In this document: piece after piece, positions 8,401 to 16,107 of the stretch
Numbering within the stretch: the stretch's first letter is position 1
Layout: every line of letters begins with the position of its first letter
DNA from: a virus
DNA length: 64,000 nucleotides
Reading direction: 5' to 3' (one strand)
IMG/VR virus record: IMGVR_UViG_3300036846_001176
Coordinates: 40,560 to 104,559 of that record
Position numbers and translations under genes: made by a program
Notes under the pieces: generated by a model
The model's input: the letters and a program-made list of their open reading frames with translations, nothing else
What the model was told of the DNA's origin: nothing
The model's database searches: none

Positions 8401-8422
8401 GGTCGGGGGATCAATCCCGACC
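8401..8422 (+). other. perfect 7-bp inverted repeat
   Basis: GGTCGGG (8401-8407) and CCCGACC (8416-8422) pair perfectly around an 8-base loop. It lies in the 200-bp gap before the head morphogenesis gene. There is no T-run behind it, so it is more likely an operator-like site or an RNA hairpin than a terminator. Confidence 0.45.
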
Positions 8423-8554
8423 TCCCATGTTGGATTTTCACGGGACCGCGCCGGCCGGCCTTTCCTGGTCCGCACTGCCAGGCGGTATCGGCCGACACGA
8501 GGCAGTGGTGGAATGTTGCAATCATTAGAGCTTTCCGGCAAAACTTGACCCAAT

Positions 8555-8577
8555 GCGGCCAGAGAGCCGCTTTTTTT
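8555..8577 (+). terminator. intrinsic terminator before head morphogenesis gene
   Basis: Stem GCGGC (8555-8559) and GCCGC (8566-8570), six-base loop, then seven T (8571-8577). It is a clear Rho-independent form. It covers the ATG at 8553, so that ATG is unlikely to be a start. It would end or attenuate transcripts from the portal side and implies readthrough, antitermination or a new promoter nearby. Confidence 0.75.
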
Positions 8578-8594
8578 GTGGGGAACCGCCGACG

Positions 8595-10697
8595 TTGCTT
8601 CTTGCCAAGCATACGCCCGGGCAACCTCTCTCAGAAGCTGAACACCGCCAGCGGCGCGAGGCCGCGCGCGCGCGATGGGCGGCAGCCGGCAAGACTGCGG
8701 CGATCGGCGCGGTCGGCGGCGGCCTCATCGGTGGCTTCCGCGGCGCTATCCTGAGTGGTGGCAGCGAACGCGCAGCGTCCCTCGCAGCGAGCGCCGAAGG
8801 CCTGCGCCAAGCCTATGTCGCGCGCGCTGCCGAGGAAGCCAGGCGCCGCGACAAGCGCGATGTCGTCCAGCGCTTTTACGAACGCCAGATGCGCCAGACG
8901 CCGGAAGCCGAGGCGCAGACCACGCTGGCCGAGGCGATCGAAAGCCTGCGCAACCCCTATGCCCGCGCCCAGCGACCGGCGCGGCGCCCGGTACGCGAGC
9001 CGCCGATCGTCGGCAACACCACCAACCACCTGGTCTATACGCGCCTGGTCTGGAAGGCCGAGCGCAATCTGAAGCTCGCCCGCAACAAGATCGAGGCTCT
9101 GGTGCGGGCCAACATGGCCGCCGGCGACGACCGCGAGGCGGCCGAAGCGGAACCGACCGTGCGCAGACTGCGCGTCGAACTCGCCTCGACCGAACGCGAA
9201 CTCAAAGACCTCAAGCGGCTGCGGGATCGGGCCGCCACCATCCAGTCGCGTGCCGAGCACACCCGTACGCCGACCAGGCGGCGCGGCAAGGAGATCGCCG
9301 AGCCGAAGACCCAGCGGGTGAAGGCGAACGTGGTGCGCCAGACCCGGGGTGGCGAAAAGGAGGAGATCGAGGCCGGCCGCGGCCGCACGGAACGCGCGGA
9401 TCTACGGGCCGAACTGGAGCGCCGGCTTGCCCAGCACGACATCAAAACCGAGCGCTTCAAGGCAGCCGCCGAGCGGCGCACCATCACCGAGACCGCCGAG
9501 GCGGTACGGCAGAACCTGCTGTCCGGCCATTACCACTCGCAGATCCTGCGCCGGGCCGGCCGGGGCGCGCTGATCGGTGCCGTCGCCGGCCTGACCACCG
9601 CCGGGGTGGCCCTGCTCGCGCATCACGTGGCGACCGCCGGGCGTCGCCGGGCCACCGCTGTGCATAACCCTGTGGGTCCCGTGCATAAAACCGGGGACCT
9701 CCCGCATAATCCGGGCATGTCGCTTTTTGCTCCCTCATTTGAGGGGCCGAAAAGTGACATGCTCGCCAAGGCCGAGCCGCCGCGCGACACGCCGGAAGGC
9801 CAGATGGGCCCCGATCTGGCGGGCGTCTATCGCCGCTGGATCGACCGTCTGCTCGGCCATGGCGATGACCCGGTCAATATCGGCGACGGCCTGGTCGAGG
9901 CGCTCGGCCCGGGCATCACCGAGGCCTTTGCCCAGGGCCTGATCACCCCGCCGATCACCGGGCCCGAGCATCCGGACTATCGCATCGATGTCGACTTCGA
10001 CCTGCTGAACCCGGCGCAGTTGCGCCACATCGCCGAATACAGCCTCGACCGCATCGTCGAGTTGACCGACGCCCAGCGCGAGACCATCCGCGACGCGCTG
10101 CGCGAGCAGAGCGTGCTGCAGGGTATCGGCCCCAAGGACGTCGCCCGCACCATCAAGGAAGCGATCGGCCTGACCACCTACCAGCGTGGCGTGGTCGCGT
10201 CCTTCCGCCGGCAGCTCGAGCAGCTCGATCCGCGCGCGCTGGAGCGCCAGCTCCGCGACAAGCGCTACGACCGCACGCTGTCGGCGGCGATCGCGGCCAA
10301 CACGCCGCTCAGCGCCGAGCAGATCGACACCATGGTCGATGCCTACCATCGCAAGATGCTGGCGCTGCGGTCGCAGACCATCGCCCGCACCGAGGCGCTG
10401 CGTGCCACCTCCTACGGCGGCCTGGCGCGCGCGCAGGAGGTGCTCGACCGGCATCCCGAGCTCGAGGTGACCAAGAAGTGGCTGGCCACCGAGGATAACC
10501 GCACGCGGCCCACCCACCGCGACCTCGATGGTCGCGAGGTCGACGGCATGCTCGGGCATTTCGTGACCAGCGCCGGCCATCCGATCCGCTGGCCGCTCGA
10601 TGAGACCGCGCCGGCCGACGAGGTCATCAATTGCCGCTGCACCCTTCGCTACATCTTCAAGCCGAAGCGGGGCCAGCAACTGGCCGTCAACGCTTAA
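8595..10697 (+). CDS. head morphogenesis protein (Mu gpF / SPP1 gp7-like) with long N-terminal extension
   Basis: About 700 residues. I chose TTG at 8595 over ATG at 8553 because the latter lies in a terminator stem, GGGGA precedes the TTG, and the resulting N-terminus (LLLAKHTPGQPLSEAEHRQR) aligns with that of the giant protein at 3837 (MVLKRDTKPLTEAEHRQR). A Gly-zipper follows (about residues 33-57); the middle is highly charged helix; a hydrophobic segment sits near 320-345. The C-terminus from about 593 (TIARTEALRATSYGGLARAQ, then EVINCRCTLRY) is the Mu-F minor head domain that works with portal and scaffold in prohead assembly. Family members are usually 250-500 residues, so the front part is extra. 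Confidence 0.85.
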   Translation: MLLAKHTPGQPLSEAEHRQRREAARARWAAAGKTAAIGAVGGGLIGGFRGAILSGGSERAASLAASAEGLRQAYVARAAEEARRRDKRDVVQRFYERQMRQTPEAEAQTTLAEAIESLRNPYARAQRPARRPVREPPIVGNTTNHLVYTRLVWKAERNLKLARNKIEALVRANMAAGDDREAAEAEPTVRRLRVELASTERELKDLKRLRDRAATIQSRAEHTRTPTRRRGKEIAEPKTQRVKANVVRQTRGGEKEEIEAGRGRTERADLRAELERRLAQHDIKTERFKAAAERRTITETAEAVRQNLLSGHYHSQILRRAGRGALIGAVAGLTTAGVALLAHHVATAGRRRATAVHNPVGPVHKTGDLPHNPGMSLFAPSFEGPKSDMLAKAEPPRDTPEGQMGPDLAGVYRRWIDRLLGHGDDPVNIGDGLVEALGPGITEAFAQGLITPPITGPEHPDYRIDVDFDLLNPAQLRHIAEYSLDRIVELTDAQRETIRDALREQSVLQGIGPKDVARTIKEAIGLTTYQRGVVASFRRQLEQLDPRALERQLRDKRYDRTLSAAIAANTPLSAEQIDTMVDAYHRKMLALRSQTIARTEALRATSYGGLARAQEVLDRHPELEVTKKWLATEDNRTRPTHRDLDGREVDGMLGHFVTSAGHPIRWPLDETAPADEVINCRCTLRYIFKPKRGQQLAVNA

Positions 10698-10710
10698 TCA
10701 GGAGAGAGCC

Positions 10711-12279
10711 ATGGCAGTCGATCCCGCCCAGATCCAGGCCACCCTCGATGGCGAACTGGCCAAGTTCGTCGAAGCCGCCGGCAGTCCCGAGCGCCAGGCA
10801 GAGGTGCTGATCAAGATCGGCTTCTACCGCCAGGAACTCGCCAAGCAGGCCGACATGCTGTCGAGCGTCGATGACGATCTCGCCATCGAGGTGGCCGAGC
10901 AGTGGTTCGGCGAGGGCGACGAGTTGCTCAAGCGGGCGGTGTGGAATGCCTCGGCGGGCTCTGAGGAAATCCCGCTGCGCAAGCAGGCGCCGGTGCCGGA
11001 GGCCGAGCAGGCGCTCGCCAAGATGGTCGACGAGTGCCAGACCGACAACGCCCGCGCGCTGCTGCTGCACAAGATCGGCAGCTACACGCGCGAGATGAAC
11101 GACATGGTCGATGCGCTGCAGGGCCAGCCCGATGCGCGGGTCAACGAAGTGGTGACCGCGTGGCTGACCGCCGATCCCGGTGAGACGGCGTTGAAGAAGA
11201 ACGTGCTCACCGCGGGCATGCCATCGTCCGGCAGGCGCCTCTACGGCAACGGCGTCGATGGCGATGGCGATCCGGTCAAGGAGACGATCGGCAACGCCTC
11301 AAGCCATGTCGGCAATGAGCTCGACGGCAGCGAGAAGGGTTCCGATCAGGCCATCCGGCGGACAATTCCGCGACGTCCGACCGGTGAGGGAGCGGGGAAG
11401 CGGGTTCGTGGCAGCTTCCCCGCACCCAACCAGCGTGACGGCGAAACGCCGAGCCCTGGCTCGGGTCCGAACGACACCGGCGACGGTGGCGTCAATCCCG
11501 AGATCATCCGCCGCAAGGGCACCACGGGCGGCCTTGGCAGCGTGAAGGGCGCCGATGCCGAGAGCAACGCGACGGTCACGCAGGACAGCACCCATGGCAC
11601 GAACCAGTGGGGCGGTCAGAGCGGCGGCAAGAACCGCAAGCGGAGCAACGAGAGCGACCAGGGCGTGCACACCGCGCAGAAGGCCGAGTTCATCGCCGAC
11701 CTGATGAAGATCGCGCCGGACGAGATGGTCGATGCGATCCTCGAGCTACCGGAAGATGACCAGGACCTCGCCGCCGGCGTAGCCGCCAACCATGCGGCGG
11801 ACCTGCTGGCCTGGACGGGCCTAGTGCCTGAGGGTGGGCTTGCCAAGCGGGCGCTCGATGCCTCCGTCACCGAATGGCTGGAGGAGGATCCCGACCAGAT
11901 CCAGCTGAAGAAGTGGGTGGCCGAGGCGTTGACCACCGCCGAGGAAATCCCGCTCGATCTCGGCAAGGCGATCATCGAATGGGAGCCGGCGGGGCCGCAG
12001 TTCACGGTGCGGCGCGAGGTCGGCAAGAGCGAGGTCGGGGGCGGATTGCGGAAGCTCGGTCCCGGCGGCCAGTTGGCACGCACTGCGGCGATCGTAACGG
12101 GCGCGCATTTGGGCGCCGGTGCGGCGGTCGGTGCTGCTGTCGCTGCCGGCCACAAATTCAAGAAGGCGCCGAAGCACACGCTCGCCCATCATCTCGGCTA
12201 CAGCATGCTGTTCAACCCGGTCGCCTACGGCGGCTATCGAGCAGGTCGCGCGATCGGTCAGCGCCCGCGGGGGGATTAA
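10711..12279 (+). CDS. repeat-containing head-module protein with Gly-zipper tail
   Basis: 522 residues from ATG 10711, which has AGGAGA upstream; the longer frame from 10600 is overlap with the previous gene. Three related helical units share a WL/WF-x-x-DP/GD core, LKK or LLK, and EEIPL (near residues 65-90, 150-170 and 388-415). A low-complexity Gly/Ser/Asn region follows the second unit. The last 70 residues hold a Gly/Ala-zipper and KHTLAHHLGYSMLF with AYGGYRAGRA, a pattern found again in the next protein (KHHLLYTATLGPAYGGYLAG). It contains ELPEDDQD, shared with the scaffold-like protein at 20894. Likely a minor virion protein. Confidence 0.7.
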   Translation: MAVDPAQIQATLDGELAKFVEAAGSPERQAEVLIKIGFYRQELAKQADMLSSVDDDLAIEVAEQWFGEGDELLKRAVWNASAGSEEIPLRKQAPVPEAEQALAKMVDECQTDNARALLLHKIGSYTREMNDMVDALQGQPDARVNEVVTAWLTADPGETALKKNVLTAGMPSSGRRLYGNGVDGDGDPVKETIGNASSHVGNELDGSEKGSDQAIRRTIPRRPTGEGAGKRVRGSFPAPNQRDGETPSPGSGPNDTGDGGVNPEIIRRKGTTGGLGSVKGADAESNATVTQDSTHGTNQWGGQSGGKNRKRSNESDQGVHTAQKAEFIADLMKIAPDEMVDAILELPEDDQDLAAGVAANHAADLLAWTGLVPEGGLAKRALDASVTEWLEEDPDQIQLKKWVAEALTTAEEIPLDLGKAIIEWEPAGPQFTVRREVGKSEVGGGLRKLGPGGQLARTAAIVTGAHLGAGAAVGAAVAAGHKFKKAPKHTLAHHLGYSMLFNPVAYGGYRAGRAIGQRPRGD

Positions 12280-12285
12280 CCCGCC

Positions 12286-15200
12286 ATGGACGGCTTCACC
12301 TTCTTCCTGCCGCTGACCAAGGCGGATCAAGAGAAGCGCCTGGTCTGGGGCCGTGCGGCCGTCGAGGAACCCGACAAGTCGCGCGAGATCATGGACTACA
12401 CATCGGCCAAGCCGGAGTTCCAGAAATGGAGCGACGGCTACGCCAAGGCCACGCTCGGCAAGAGCTTCGGCAACGTGCGCGCGATGCACAACCCGAGGCA
12501 CCTGGCCGGCAAGATCGCTGAGATCATCTACAACGATCAGGCCAAGGCGGTGGATGTCTGCGTCAAAGTGCTGGACCCGGTCGACTGGCAGAAGGTCGAG
12601 GAGGGTGGCTACACCGGGTTCAGCATCGGCGGCGGGTATTTGAAAAAGTGGACCGACCAGCCCTCCGGCTGCACGCGCTACACGCCCCGCATCCAGGAGA
12701 TCAGCTTCGTCGACAGTCCGTGCATTCCTTCGGCGCGGATCATGGAGATGCAGAAGCAGGACGGCTCGACCGAAGAGGTGCGCTTGCGCGGTGTCGCGCG
12801 CTCGTTTGCCGAGCTGCTGCCACCACCGACGTTCGGCGATCTGCATAAGTCAGGAGGAGCGTGGCGCCATCTGGCTGCCGGCGCTGTGGGTGAAACCGCC
12901 GGCAGTGCCGCAGGCTCGATGATTGGCGGGGAAAACATCGGCTCCAACATTGGCGGACAGCTCGGTGGTGCGGCTGGTAGTGCAATCGGGTCAGCCTTCG
13001 GCCCGGTTGGCACGTTTGCGGGTGGGACGCTCGGGAGCCTTGCCGGCTCAGCGATCGGCGGCGCGATCAGCGGTGGCAAGAAGAAAAAGCCGAAGGTGCC
13101 GGATCCAGACGACGATGACGACGACATGGGCAAGGCCGGCTATTCCGGCATGCGCGGCGTCACCGGCATCGTGCGGCCGCCGAAGAAGCTTCGTCCGGGT
13201 GGCAGCATGTTCAAGATCCATCCCGGCATCATCCGCGCGGCCGCGACCGGTGCGCTGCATGGCGCCAAGATCGCGCGCCGCTATGCGCCGCATGCCGCTC
13301 TCATTGGCGCAACCCTTGGCGGCAAGGCTGCCTTCCATGCCTCGCGCCGCATCGGTGGCCGCATTGCCGACCGCATGATGGAGGCCAATGTCCGCCGCGC
13401 CCGGATCTTCGAGGGCATGCACGGGCACTGGCACAAGCCTGGGCCGCCCTCATCGAGCAGGGCGCTGGTGGTGCATGGCGCCAGTACGCACGACTTTGCC
13501 AGGCGGTTGAGCGAGAAGCAGATGCACCACCTGCTCGCCGGTGCGGGAGCTGCGATGATCGGCGGCGCTGGGGTGGGCGGGGCCACTGGCTATTTCGGCA
13601 CTAGGCATGCCAGCCGGCGCGCGGAGCGGGCGCTGACGCCGCGACCACGGCGCATCGCGCGCAAGCAGGAATTGATCGATCGACTGAGCAAGGCGGCTGC
13701 GCCCTCGGTGGCGCGCCGAGGGGCGCGGCTGGCAGCGGAAGCCGCTGCTCTCGGTCTTGGTGTCGGCGTTGGCGCCGCGGCGGCCAATAGGTTCCACGCG
13801 CCGGAGCCGAAGCCCTGGAAGCACCACCTACTCTATACCGCGACGCTCGGGCCAGCCTATGGCGGGTATCTCGCCGGCCGCTACACCGCCGGCTTTCGCG
13901 ATCGAAAGCCGGACACCGAGGTCACCAAGGCCGAGTACGAAGGCTCAGCCGCGGATGAGCGCGAGGACCGGCGTGGCGCGCGTCGCATGGGCATGACGCT
14001 CGCCCAGTACGAGCGCACGGCGCGCGATCGGCGCGAGGACGCTGCCGGTGAGCGCCGGATGGGCAAGGCAGCGCTTGGTGGGTATCAGCAGGGCTATGAC
14101 GACGCGGAGAACGCTGCCGAGGGCACCGAGTTGGCCAATAGCGCGTTCCGCACAGCCGGCAATTTGTACGGCAAGTTGACCGGCAAAAAGCCGGCGCCGG
14201 GCACACAGGGCGCCGTCGAGAAGGTTTCGTTCGGCGCTGTTGCACCAACGCTGCGCACGATCGGCCGGAGCCTCCGTGCCGCACCACTGAAGACGACACG
14301 CCAGTTGGGCGGAGCGGCGGTTGGCCTGGCCGGACGCGCCGCCCGGCGCAATCCTGCGGCCACCTTCGCGGCCGGCGGCCTGACCGGTGCCGCGCTGGCG
14401 CCGTCAGGCAAACGCGAGGACGAAGCGCAGAAGTCCGAACTGGTCGACCTCGAGCAGCTGCGCAAGAACATCCTGCTGCAGGACGACAACACGGTGAGCC
14501 AGTGGCGCGCCGCGCGCTCCGATCAGTGGGAGCCCTCGCACGCGCTCGACTTCAGCTATCACGATCCGAACGACCCGCATCAGGTGATGGCCGGCATGCC
14601 GGCGCAGGCCAAGGGACCGATGGAGCTCGCCGAGCCGATGGGCGACATGGCCAAGGCGACCTCGCCCGAGCAGCGCGCGAAAATTCACCAGACCATGCAC
14701 GAGTTCAAGCATGGCCAGTTGCATTCGTTCCGCGCCGGCGTGCCGAAGCGGAAGATGCCGAAGGTGGCCAACCGCAAGCAGGCGATCGCCATTGCGCTCA
14801 ACCAGGCGCGTCGGATGGGCAAAGGCGAGGATCCGATTTTCGTTGCCGCGCTGACCGATCGGCTGGAAAAGGCAAGCGCCACACGTGGGAAACTCGCCGC
14901 TCCCGATGAGCCAGGCAGCTACACGCACCGCAAGCCGGGTGGTGGAACTGCGTTGGAAAGGCTCGGCATACATCCAAGGCAGCTAGCGAACGCCGCTGCC
15001 AGAACGGGGGCCGAGTATGCCATGCCGCATGCGACGCTTGCCAATCACCCTGCTATGCATGCCGCGTACAGTGCCATGTATAACGCTGGCGCCGGCATGG
15101 CTGCGGGAAGAGCGGCAGGTCATCTGGCCAGCACTCTCCATCTGACCTCGCCGATCGCGCAGCATGCCGCCGCCGAACTTTCCGCCACGGTCGAACGGCG

Positions 15201-16107
15201 GATGAAAAACCGCACGATGGAGAGCTCGCTCTCGCATCTCTCGCCGAAGGAACGCGAGCAGCGGGTGGCCGCGGCCAAGGCGCGGTGGCGCAAGGAAGGC
15301 CACCTCGACATGGAGGAGTACCACGACACACTGCACCGGCACGCCTCCGAGGCGCTGCTCGGGCGCGAGAACAAGATGGCGCGCGTCAGCCAGGAGGCCG
15401 AGCACTTCTGGCAGAACGTGCATCACGCGCACGAAGCCTACGACACGATGAAGCCACACACCGAGGAAGGCTCGCACATCATGATGGAGATCCCGCGGTC
15501 CGGCGGGATGCTGCACAACCCATCAGGCATCGGCCTCGAGCACTTCAGTCGCTTCGGTCGGCCCAAGCACAAGATCTACCTCATGCACCCCGACGAGGTG
15601 GGTGACTGGATCAAGAAGCACGGCAAGGATGCCGGTGTGAACAAGGCAGCGCCCTATGGCGTGGTCGAGCATTGGGATGAGCTGAACGAGGTGTCCGAAC
15701 TCACCAACGAACAGCTCGAAAAGATATTTGGCTCCTCGCTGATTGCCGCCGGCGCGAAACGCCTGATCGGCAGCCGGATCGGCCAGGCCGTGGGCGCCAC
15801 CGCCAAGGATGTCGGCTCGCGCGTGGCCAGCAGCAGGGTCGGCCAGGCGGTGGGTGATACCGCCAGCGATGTCGGCAGCCGCATCGCCGCCAGCCCAGGC
15901 GGGCAAAAGGTCGCCGACGCTGCCAGCAACCTCAAAGGCCGGATCATCGGTCTGACCGCCCATCCAGCGTATCAGAGCACAGCAAGCGCGCTAAGCAGTC
16001 CGATGGGGCGTGCTGGGGTCAATGCGGCCGGGGCTGCCGCGGCTGGGTATGGTCTAGGACGCATGACGGGCGGCAGCAGCAAACCCGACGACGACGACGA
16101 CCAGTGA
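12286..16107 (+). CDS. XkdF-like prohead protease domain fused to giant Gly-zipper protein B
   Basis: 1273 residues. Residues 1-160 match the XkdF-type phage protease/maturation family: FFLPLTKADQEKRLVWGRA, DKSREIMDY, FGNVRAMHNPRHLAGK, GYTGFSIGGGYLKKW, EISFVDSPCIPSA. Such proteins are normally 200-400 residues. Here about 1100 residues follow: a Gly-zipper (about 200-265), several more hydrophobic stretches, a DUF6496-like patch near 800-850 (TMHEFKHGQL, then NRKQAIAIALNQAR), the motif LSPKEREQRVAAAKARW near 984, and three 20-residue tandem repeats (1162-1221). If the protease acts as usual, it would cleave scaffold and itself, releasing the long tail into the head. The stop overlaps the next GTG start. 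Confidence 0.75.
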   Translation: MDGFTFFLPLTKADQEKRLVWGRAAVEEPDKSREIMDYTSAKPEFQKWSDGYAKATLGKSFGNVRAMHNPRHLAGKIAEIIYNDQAKAVDVCVKVLDPVDWQKVEEGGYTGFSIGGGYLKKWTDQPSGCTRYTPRIQEISFVDSPCIPSARIMEMQKQDGSTEEVRLRGVARSFAELLPPPTFGDLHKSGGAWRHLAAGAVGETAGSAAGSMIGGENIGSNIGGQLGGAAGSAIGSAFGPVGTFAGGTLGSLAGSAIGGAISGGKKKKPKVPDPDDDDDDMGKAGYSGMRGVTGIVRPPKKLRPGGSMFKIHPGIIRAAATGALHGAKIARRYAPHAALIGATLGGKAAFHASRRIGGRIADRMMEANVRRARIFEGMHGHWHKPGPPSSSRALVVHGASTHDFARRLSEKQMHHLLAGAGAAMIGGAGVGGATGYFGTRHASRRAERALTPRPRRIARKQELIDRLSKAAAPSVARRGARLAAEAAALGLGVGVGAAAANRFHAPEPKPWKHHLLYTATLGPAYGGYLAGRYTAGFRDRKPDTEVTKAEYEGSAADEREDRRGARRMGMTLAQYERTARDRREDAAGERRMGKAALGGYQQGYDDAENAAEGTELANSAFRTAGNLYGKLTGKKPAPGTQGAVEKVSFGAVAPTLRTIGRSLRAAPLKTTRQLGGAAVGLAGRAARRNPAATFAAGGLTGAALAPSGKREDEAQKSELVDLEQLRKNILLQDDNTVSQWRAARSDQWEPSHALDFSYHDPNDPHQVMAGMPAQAKGPMELAEPMGDMAKATSPEQRAKIHQTMHEFKHGQLHSFRAGVPKRKMPKVANRKQAIAIALNQARRMGKGEDPIFVAALTDRLEKASATRGKLAAPDEPGSYTHRKPGGGTALERLGIHPRQLANAAARTGAEYAMPHATLANHPAMHAAYSAMYNAGAGMAAGRAAGHLASTLHLTSPIAQHAAAELSATVERRMKNRTMESSLSHLSPKEREQRVAAAKARWRKEGHLDMEEYHDTLHRHASEALLGRENKMARVSQEAEHFWQNVHHAHEAYDTMKPHTEEGSHIMMEIPRSGGMLHNPSGIGLEHFSRFGRPKHKIYLMHPDEVGDWIKKHGKDAGVNKAAPYGVVEHWDELNEVSELTNEQLEKIFGSSLIAAGAKRLIGSRIGQAVGATAKDVGSRVASSRVGQAVGDTASDVGSRIAASPGGQKVADAASNLKGRIIGLTAHPAYQSTASALSSPMGRAGVNAAGAAAAGYGLGRMTGGSSKPDDDDDQ
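15771..15950 (+). repeat. three tandem 60-bp units inside the protease-fusion gene
   Basis: Units at 15771-15830, 15831-15890 and 15891-15950 encode SRIGQAVGATAKDVGSRVAS, SRVGQAVGDTASDVGSRIAA and a diverged third copy beginning SPGGQKVADAASN. The first two are close in DNA sequence, the third has drifted. The pattern (GQ-x-V-x-x-x-A-x-D-V-G-S-R) suggests an amphipathic helical repeat. Confidence 0.75.

Noticed and set aside
8553-8594. ATG at 8553 as start of the head morphogenesis gene
   Set aside because: It lies inside a terminator hairpin; TTG 8595 is supported by homology with the N-terminus of the protein at 3837.
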